Shown in pieces: positions 23,634 to 28,664 of a DNA stretch of 28,664 nt. The notes beneath the pieces are model-generated. The model had not been told where the DNA came from, ran no database searches, and worked only from the letters and a program-made list of their open reading frames with translations. The translations under genes were made by a program, and so were the position numbers. The stretch is taken from the NCBI GenBank assembly GCA_040007395.1, contig JBDTVG010000231.1:1-28664 (forward strand). The letters are read 5' to 3'. Source of the DNA: DATGFK01 sp040007395 (lineage in GTDB: Bacteria > Chloroflexota > Anaerolineae > Aggregatilineales > UBA2796). Every line of letters begins with the position of its first letter. Positions within the stretch are counted from its first letter, which is position 1.

Positions 23634-24560
23634 ATGAGCGTAAAAATCGGTAGAAACGAACTTTGTCCTTGTGGCAGTGAAAAAAAAGCCAAACATTGTT
23701 GCTTAAAACCCGATGGTCAGCTTAAGAAATCGCCCGCTAATATTTTTCCTGATGGCCCTTTCACCGGTTTTTTTCATCCAAAATGCTTCGCGAACGTTGA
23801 TCATAATTGCAGTAACGTAATATCCCACGAACATTTCATCTCTGAAACCCTGCTACAACAAATGAATAATGACAATACGGTTAAGATTTCTGGAATGAAA
23901 TGGCAGGCAAAAGAAACTTTCAATAGAATGCCCATTCCAAGTTTAGCTCCTCGGATTCTCTGTACTAGGCATAACAATGCGCTTTCTCCTTTAGACATGG
24001 TTATTGGACGTTTTTCACAAATGTTGCAAGACTACGATAAATTAACACATCCAGAGGTCACTGCTCCAAAAAATGAAGTCAGATTATTTTCTGGAGAAGA
24101 TATTGAAGGCTGGATGCTGAAATGCTTACTAGGGGCTACCTATTCTAAAAATTTCCCTCAATCAAGCATCAGAGCAGAATGCTTGGATATTCTATATGGA
24201 CGGATGGAATGGCCTTCAGGGTGGGGTTTATATGTTGGAGTAACTACGCCGGGGCAAGTTATTTATCATTCTGCTTCTCTACTTATTGAGACTTTTGTGG
24301 ATGTGCCGAACAAAGTAATTAAGGCCGCTCGCTTTACGCTTCGTGGGATACCGTTTTACCTCCTAATGGGCAAACCAGATAACCCCGATGCAGTAGGAAT
24401 TTGGCGACCATCGAGATTAATTTACGAGGACCGGAAAACTGAAAAAATCATTGAACTGAGTTGGCAAATTCCGGCTTCTGGGCAAATCGTAAGTTGGAAG
24501 CGAAGTGGAACATATGATGGAGCGCCTCCTGACTGGAAAGAATGGGAGCGAAACGGCTAA
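23634..24560 (+). CDS. SEC-C zinc-motif protein with HNH-like cysteine/histidine cluster
   Basis: Residues 8-23 are a SEC-C motif (RNELCPCGSEKKAKHCC; Cys11, Cys13, Cys22, Cys23), a small zinc site also found at the end of SecA and in many uncharacterised proteins. Residues about 45-125 carry a second Cys/His set: PKCFANVDHNC, then SNVISHEHFISETLL, and ILCTRHNNALSPLD. The order Cys-x-Cys ... His ... Cys-x2-HNN resembles HNH-type zinc folds found in some nuclease and phage-resistance proteins, but the active His-Asn pattern is not clear. The remainder (125-308) I do not recognise. Codon use is visibly more AT-rich than neighbouring genes, which hints at transfer. No ribosome site is obvious before ATG 23634. 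Confidence 0.8.
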   Translation: MSVKIGRNELCPCGSEKKAKHCCLKPDGQLKKSPANIFPDGPFTGFFHPKCFANVDHNCSNVISHEHFISETLLQQMNNDNTVKISGMKWQAKETFNRMPIPSLAPRILCTRHNNALSPLDMVIGRFSQMLQDYDKLTHPEVTAPKNEVRLFSGEDIEGWMLKCLLGATYSKNFPQSSIRAECLDILYGRMEWPSGWGLYVGVTTPGQVIYHSASLLIETFVDVPNKVIKAARFTLRGIPFYLLMGKPDNPDAVGIWRPSRLIYEDRKTEKIIELSWQIPASGQIVSWKRSGTYDGAPPDWKEWERNG

Positions 24561-24714
24561 ATTATAAAACTTTTGGCTAACTTAATTTCCAAATGGTCTT
24601 GCGAAATGAGGTCAACGATTTTGATATTCCCCACCGTACTTTATCGTATGGTTGTGTGAAATGTTGAGACGATATATTCTTTATTCTAAACGGAATTTCG
24701 CATAAGGATGGGCT

Positions 24715-25842
24715 ATGTCTCGCTCACGAATTGTGTTTGTGCTCATCATCGTCGCTGCGTTAGCTGTGGTAGGAGCGTCACAGCTCGTGAATCGCTTACC
24801 TGTTACGCCGACTCCCACCCCACGCCCGCCACTGCAAATCGAAGTCGCCGTGACTCCGTTGGCTTACGATTGGGTATCTGAACAAGCCGCCCTTTTTAAC
24901 CAACAGCGCACCCAAGTTGAAGGACAAGTCATTGAAGTAAGAGTCACATCGCGGGATGGTATTGATATATGGCAAACTGGCGGCGTATGGTCTTCAGCCA
25001 ATCATCCTGTCGCTTGGATTCCCGAAGCCGCATTTGTCCTCGATTATGCGTCGGAAGCCGGAGTCCGTTATGAAGTACTCACCCCGTCGCTAGCAAGTAC
25101 GTCACTTATCTGGGGGATTTTTTCGGATCGGGCAAATGCGATTGGGAAAACTACTGATTGGGACACAATTCAACCCGCTTCAGTGAAGGGATCGTGGAAA
25201 GATTTAGGGGGTCAGGAAAGTTGGGGGTTTATAAAAGCAGCCTTTCCATTACCGCAACGCAGTACCGTTGGTTATGGAGTGCTGTTAAGTGCTGCTGCGT
25301 CCTATGCAAAAAATGGTCAGTTATCCCCACAAAACGTAAGCAATAGAGACTTTCAAACGTGGTTACAACCTGTCATTACGGCTGTACCGAACTTTGCTTC
25401 GCTGGGGCAGCAACCGATTACGGTACTAGCCTCACGCGGCGTTTCTGTAGCCGATTTCGCTTTGCTGCCGGAAAGTGATTGGCTTGTCTACTATGACCGC
25501 ATCAACAGCCGACAACCTATACATTTTGCGTATCCTGCCTATAAGCTAACTTTCGATATGCCTTTCGCTGTTTGGTCTGGTGCCGAAACAACCTCTGCCG
25601 AACGGATCTCTGCCAAACAGTTTGCGGATTTTCTGGGGCAGCAAGCAGCGCAAAAGCGATCCGCGGCTTTTGGACTGCGGCCTTCCAAACTAGATCTTAA
25701 TAGTGCCGATGTGTCGCTATTCTCGGCAGCAACGAGTGCAGGTATTGTGCTTGATACACCACCGGGAACCCCAATTAATGTACCTTCTCGCAGCAGCGCA
25801 TTAGGTGTATTGAGTTGGTTCAGATCAATCCAGTCCTCGTAG
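24715..25842 (+). CDS. Membrane-anchored solute-binding-like protein
   Basis: An N-terminal hydrophobic segment (about 5-25, IVFVLIIVAALAVVGA) without a lipobox Cys suggests a signal anchor or signal peptide, followed by a Thr/Pro linker (VTPTPTPRPP). The rest resembles the bacterial solute-binding fold (SBP_bac_11-like): QIEVAVTPLAYDWVSEQAAL near the start, GGVWSSANHPVAWIPEA in the middle, and an ISAKQFADFLGQQAAQKR segment near the C-terminus. No transport permease or ATPase is adjacent. It is followed after 19 bases by a longer relative carrying a VWA domain, so the two form an operon and probably work together outside the membrane. The ligand is unknown. Confidence 0.8.
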   Translation: MSRSRIVFVLIIVAALAVVGASQLVNRLPVTPTPTPRPPLQIEVAVTPLAYDWVSEQAALFNQQRTQVEGQVIEVRVTSRDGIDIWQTGGVWSSANHPVAWIPEAAFVLDYASEAGVRYEVLTPSLASTSLIWGIFSDRANAIGKTTDWDTIQPASVKGSWKDLGGQESWGFIKAAFPLPQRSTVGYGVLLSAAASYAKNGQLSPQNVSNRDFQTWLQPVITAVPNFASLGQQPITVLASRGVSVADFALLPESDWLVYYDRINSRQPIHFAYPAYKLTFDMPFAVWSGAETTSAERISAKQFADFLGQQAAQKRSAAFGLRPSKLDLNSADVSLFSAATSAGIVLDTPPGTPINVPSRSSALGVLSWFRSIQSS

Positions 25843-25861
25843 GACATTCAGGAGACTCCAA

Positions 25862-27625
25862 ATGCTTAGACGTAGTGTATTCACTTTAATTGTTATTCTT
25901 AGTGCAATCTTATCGGCCTGTGGGAATACTCCATCGCAACCAAACAATCCAGTGACTCCAACGACTGGGCCAAGCGCTAACGCCATTCAGATTAGTATCA
26001 TTTATGCGCCTGAGTCCGAGGCGTATCTCAAAGATCAAATTGCGATATTCAATCAGAGTTATGCGAATGGCAAAAACCCGTTAACGGGTGCTGCATTGGC
26101 GGCAAACGAAAAGCCGATCTTTGTCACCGGCAAGAGTGGTTCATCAGGCACAGTCATGCAGGGTATCGTGAATGCGCTTATTGCCCCTAATAACGCTAAT
26201 GTAGAAAAACCGACTATTTTTGAGCCGTCGGTTAGTCACTGGTTGGTACTGACCAATTTCCAAGCGGGTCGTGATGTTTTTGATCTGGCGAACAGCCCAG
26301 CGACAGCCTTAGCGCCAGTTGTCATGGCAATTTGGGAAAGTCGTTTGAAAGCCATTCAGAAAGCCAATCCCGGTAAGGAAATTGGTTGGCAAGAATTGCT
26401 CGGTGTATTGAACAACCCCAAAGGCTGGGAAGACTACGGCTTTACAGGTCGCCGGACTGTCTTTTACGGACACACTGATCCCTTCATCAGTTCCACCGCG
26501 CTTTCAACCCTAATGGCGGAGTTCTATGCCAGCGCACGCTATAACGCCAATTTCACGGGGCGACGACTGACTCTTAAGGAAGTGAACGATAACAAGGTTC
26601 AAGATGGGGTACGCAGTATTGAAAACCTGATCAAACATTATTCCCAGCGTACCACCGAATTCAAGGAATATATTGCTCAGGGGCCAGACTATCTAGATTT
26701 TGTTGCGCTCGAAGAAAACGATCTCATCTATATCAATCAGGGTAAAACAGAGTACAAGCCGCCTGAGCGTCTGGTAGCCCTTTATCCCAAAGAAGGCACA
26801 TTCTGGCATGAGCATCCCTTTGGCATTGTTAATGCCGATTGGGTAACACCCGACCAGCGAGAAGCCGCCAAAACATTCACCCAATTTGTGCTAAGTGAAC
26901 CCGTGCAGCAAGCCGTGTTAGCAGCAGGATTCCGCCCCGCGAACCCCAAAGTTCCGCTAGGGTATCCAATTGTCTCCGATCTGGGCGTTGATCCTGATCA
27001 ACCCAAAACCGTGCTGGATGTTCCCGATCCACAAGTAATATCGGCAATCCAGCAAAGTTGGAGCTTCGTCAAAAAGCAGGCCGACATCTGGATCGTGATT
27101 GATATTTCAGGCTCAATGCGCGATAACGATAAGCTCAATCAGGCTAAAAAAGCTGCACTAGTGTTTCTGGACAAGATCGAACCACAAAACCGTGTGGGGT
27201 TAATGGTTTTTAATGCTGACGTTTCTACACTTGTCGAGTTGGACACGCTCGAAAGGAACAAACCCACCCTTAAAGAACAGGTGGGTGGCCTGATCGCCAA
27301 TGGTGGTACTGCTTTATATGATGGTACAGTAGAGGCCCTGAAGAAATTTAAGACTGCTGAAACTGGCAATCGTATTCGCGCTGTGGTTATCCTAAGTGAC
27401 GGTCAAGACACCGAAAGCAAAAATGCTACTTTGCGCGATGTGATTAGCCAGATTAGCGCTACTCGCGAGGACGCAAATCCAGTGATTGTAATTCCTGTAG
27501 CCTATGGCAGCGATGCCGATGTCAGTATTCTAGGGTCGTTTGCCCGCGCTTCAACCACTAAGGTCCAGTCTGGTGATCCATCGACAATTGGCAAAATTTT
27601 GGAAATAATCAGCAGTTACTTCTAA
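25862..27625 (+). CDS. Lipoprotein with solute-binding-like and VWA domains
   Basis: The signal sequence ends in the lipobox LSAC (Cys20), so the protein is a lipoprotein on the outer face of the membrane. Residues about 40-380 resemble a solute-binding fold (IIYAPESEAYLKDQIAIFNQ; FEPSVSHWLVLTN; DQREAAKTFTQFVLSEPVQQ). Residues 405-585 form a von Willebrand factor A domain with an intact metal-ion site: DISGS (Asp414, Ser416, Ser418), Thr483 in GGTALYDG, and Asp513 in LSDGQD. VWA domains bind protein partners through a bound magnesium ion. AGGAGA lies just before the ATG, 19 bases after the upstream gene. The pair is likely an extracellular ligand-sensing or assembly device rather than a transporter. 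Confidence 0.9.
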   Translation: MLRRSVFTLIVILSAILSACGNTPSQPNNPVTPTTGPSANAIQISIIYAPESEAYLKDQIAIFNQSYANGKNPLTGAALAANEKPIFVTGKSGSSGTVMQGIVNALIAPNNANVEKPTIFEPSVSHWLVLTNFQAGRDVFDLANSPATALAPVVMAIWESRLKAIQKANPGKEIGWQELLGVLNNPKGWEDYGFTGRRTVFYGHTDPFISSTALSTLMAEFYASARYNANFTGRRLTLKEVNDNKVQDGVRSIENLIKHYSQRTTEFKEYIAQGPDYLDFVALEENDLIYINQGKTEYKPPERLVALYPKEGTFWHEHPFGIVNADWVTPDQREAAKTFTQFVLSEPVQQAVLAAGFRPANPKVPLGYPIVSDLGVDPDQPKTVLDVPDPQVISAIQQSWSFVKKQADIWIVIDISGSMRDNDKLNQAKKAALVFLDKIEPQNRVGLMVFNADVSTLVELDTLERNKPTLKEQVGGLIANGGTALYDGTVEALKKFKTAETGNRIRAVVILSDGQDTESKNATLRDVISQISATREDANPVIVIPVAYGSDADVSILGSFARASTTKVQSGDPSTIGKILEIISSYF

Positions 27626-27660
27626 ATTTGGAGCAACCCGCAAGGTTCGTACACTTCACA

Positions 27661-27701
27661 TAAAAAGTCAAGCCAGCAGAGACAACTCTACTGGCTTGAC
27701 T
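27661..27701 (-). terminator. Intrinsic terminator of tRNA-Lys
   Basis: AGTCAAGCCAG (27666-27676) and CTGGCTTGACT (27691-27701) form a perfect 11-bp stem; after one mismatch an inner AGAG/CTCT stem closes on an ACAA tetraloop. On the minus strand a run of five T follows (27665-27661), the classic release signal. It starts 13 bases after the tRNA 3' end. In the plus direction it may also stop the VWA gene transcript. Confidence 0.85.
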
Positions 27702-27713
27702 GCACATTAAGTG

Positions 27714-27785
27714 TGAACCCCCAGGGACTCGAACCCTGAACCAACGGATTAAAAGTCCGATGCTCTACCATTGAGCTAGGGGTCC
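27714..27785 (-). tRNA. tRNA-Lys (anticodon UUU)
   Basis: The minus strand folds as a complete 72-nt cloverleaf: acceptor GGACCCC/GGGGTTC, D-arm GCTC...GAGC, anticodon loop CTTTTAA with anticodon TTT, five-base variable loop, and T-arm CAGGG-TTCGAGT-CCCTG. The discriminator is A and CCA is not encoded. The outermost anticodon-stem pair (27-43) is a U-U mismatch, leaving four paired bases, as in some lysine tRNAs with a weak pair there. The gene has its own promoter and terminator. Confidence 0.95.
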
Positions 27786-27799
27786 ATCATTATCAAATG

Positions 27800-27828
27800 A
27801 TTATAGCAACAGTCTAAAGGCTTTCCAA
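27800..27828 (-). promoter_or_regulatory. Promoter of tRNA-Lys
   Basis: On the minus strand TTGGAA (27828-27823) and a perfect TATAAT (27805-27800) are 17 bases apart. The -10 box ends 14 bases before the tRNA 5' end, giving a short leader, as is normal for a stable RNA gene. Confidence 0.75.
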
Positions 27829-27853
27829 TAGCGAGTTTCATAATAGGGTAAGA

Positions 27854-27881
27854 TTGATGTGCAATGTTCTGTATCTATAGC
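27854..27881 (+). promoter_or_regulatory. Possible promoter of the phosphatase gene
   Basis: TTGATG (27854-27859) and TATAGC (27876-27881), spaced by 16 bases, lie 25 bases before the start codon. GTATAAA just after could be an alternative -10. Confidence 0.35.
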
Positions 27882-27905
27882 GTATAAAGGTCCAGCAGAA
27901 ATTCT

Positions 27906-28586
27906 ATGAGCAATATCCCGTCTTCAAAAAACATCAAGACGATAAACAGCAGCGAGTTTCGCGATCCGGCTCCTTTGCCCCCTTGGGCACTGCGCCGTCC
28001 GTTGGTCGCATTGTGGTTTGTTGTTTCGCGGGCGGGTGACAATGGACGCATTACGCCGTTTCGTCGTCTATCGCATATCACAGAATACATTTATCTGGGT
28101 GGACAGGTTGGTCGGCGGGGGTGGCACACCTTGCAAAAGTGGGGTGTGCAAGCGATGGTCAATATGCGTGTCGAGTTTGATGATCGCACACTTGGCATTA
28201 AGATCCCCTACTATTTATGGTTGCCGACGATTGATGGTACGCCACCGACTGTCGAGCAATTAGCGCAGGGAGCCAAGTTCATTCACGAACAGACGGTTGC
28301 CAAGCGGCCTGTGTACATACACTGTGCAGCGGGCGTGGGTCGTTCACCTACTCAGGTGATCGCTTATATGATGACCCGAGGATCATCTATCGAGGAATCC
28401 ATTGAGCGTATTGAACTGCGCCGCCCCATTATCAGTCTCAGCCCGAAACAGAAAGTACGTTTGCATCAGTTTGAAGAATACATTCAGGAGATGAATATCG
28501 ACTACAGCGAGGATCGCCAACACGATCCAGTGAAGCCGGCTGCCGAAGCCTCTGTCGATGTGCCAGCGATGAATAAAGACTCGTAA
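27906..28586 (+). CDS. Dual-specificity-type protein phosphatase
   Basis: A cysteine-based phosphatase of the DSP/PTP superfamily. The active-site P-loop is HCAAGVGRSP with the nucleophile Cys140 and the phosphate-binding Arg; IHCAAGVGRS fits the consensus HCxxGxxRS exactly. Upstream LPTIDGTPPT probably carries the general-acid Asp, and ITEYIYLGGQVGRRGW is the usual N-terminal strand of DSPs. It could remove phosphate from proteins, phospholipid head groups or nucleotides; the sequence does not decide. Residues 1-55 are a non-conserved hydrophobic/basic leader (one hydrophobic stretch near LVALWFVVSRAG), and 195-226 is an acidic tail. Length 226. It is separate from the minus-strand tRNA gene upstream. 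Confidence 0.88.
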   Translation: MSNIPSSKNIKTINSSEFRDPAPLPPWALRRPLVALWFVVSRAGDNGRITPFRRLSHITEYIYLGGQVGRRGWHTLQKWGVQAMVNMRVEFDDRTLGIKIPYYLWLPTIDGTPPTVEQLAQGAKFIHEQTVAKRPVYIHCAAGVGRSPTQVIAYMMTRGSSIEESIERIELRRPIISLSPKQKVRLHQFEEYIQEMNIDYSEDRQHDPVKPAAEASVDVPAMNKDS

Positions 28587-28641
28587 GGGCGAATTAATCC
28601 TGATAATGATAAAAGTTGACCCTTGCGCGGTCGCGTCACGG

Positions 28642-28650
28642 TGGTATACT
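28642..28650 (+). promoter_or_regulatory. Possible extended -10 box at the window edge
   Basis: TGGTATACT gives TG-n followed by TATACT at 28645-28650, one base from consensus, 14 bases before the window ends. It may drive a gene beyond the edge. Confidence 0.4.
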
Positions 28651-28664
28651 GTTCGACACACCAG

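Noticed and set aside
28617..28650. TTGACC paired with TATACT as a standard promoter
   Set aside because: Their spacing is about 22 bases, too long for sigma70; only the extended -10 reading is kept.
1..28664. CRISPR array or phage module
   Set aside because: No regularly spaced direct repeats, Cas proteins or phage structural genes are visible.

Overview
The window reads like a bacterial chromosome of moderate GC. Protein flavour suggests Chloroflexota: a bL27 ribosomal protein with an added helix-hairpin-helix tail, large carbohydrate ABC operons, NarL-type two-component systems, and a solute-binding/VWA lipoprotein. This placement rests on family resemblance only; no rRNA or marker tree was available.

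Layout. (1) 1-5229, plus strand: a promoter (TTGACG-17-TATAGT) precedes rpmA (fused to HhH), then hisH-hisA-hisF-hisI-hisE-purB, tightly packed with overlaps at hisF/hisI and hisE/purB. These genes make imidazole glycerol phosphate and AICAR from PR-ATP and finish the IMP-to-AMP branch. hisE is preceded by a degenerate 64-bp duplicate of its own 5' end. (2) 5252-7794, minus strand: a single-domain response regulator, a DHRS1-like SDR and purC. (3) 8002-13315, a decayed accessory zone: an ISAzo13-type transposase fragment joined directly to a GH31 glycosidase fragment, two similar GC hairpins, a detached GH31-like tail, an intact GH36 alpha-galactosidase, a small cobT-like fragment, and a degraded 1.2-kb insertion sequence with 11-bp terminal inverted repeats. 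(4) 13470-19595, minus strand: an AAA+ ATPase, then an operon of two sugar permeases and a GH3 NagZ-type glycosidase. The first permease carries about 335 extra, strongly hydrophobic residues. (5) 19571-23342, plus strand: the C-terminus of a LacI regulator butted against the permease start, a sugar-binding lipoprotein/secreted protein, and a NarL-type histidine kinase/response regulator pair. (6) 23468-28664: an inverted-repeat pair, an AT-richer SEC-C/HNH-like gene, a two-gene operon of solute-binding-like and solute-binding+VWA surface proteins with no permease, tRNA-Lys(UUU) on the minus strand with clear promoter and terminator, and a dual-specificity phosphatase.

How it fits together. 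The GH31, GH36, GH3, ABC permease, binding protein and LacI pieces look like one oligosaccharide-use island (probably alpha-galactoside/xyloside type) that has been broken by insertion sequences and an inversion-like rearrangement. The surviving parts (GH36, permeases, NagZ, binding protein) could still work together. The most unusual items are the L27-HhH fusion, the oversized permease, and the solute-binding/VWA pair. I saw no CRISPR array, rRNA or phage module, and no clear complete new defence system.
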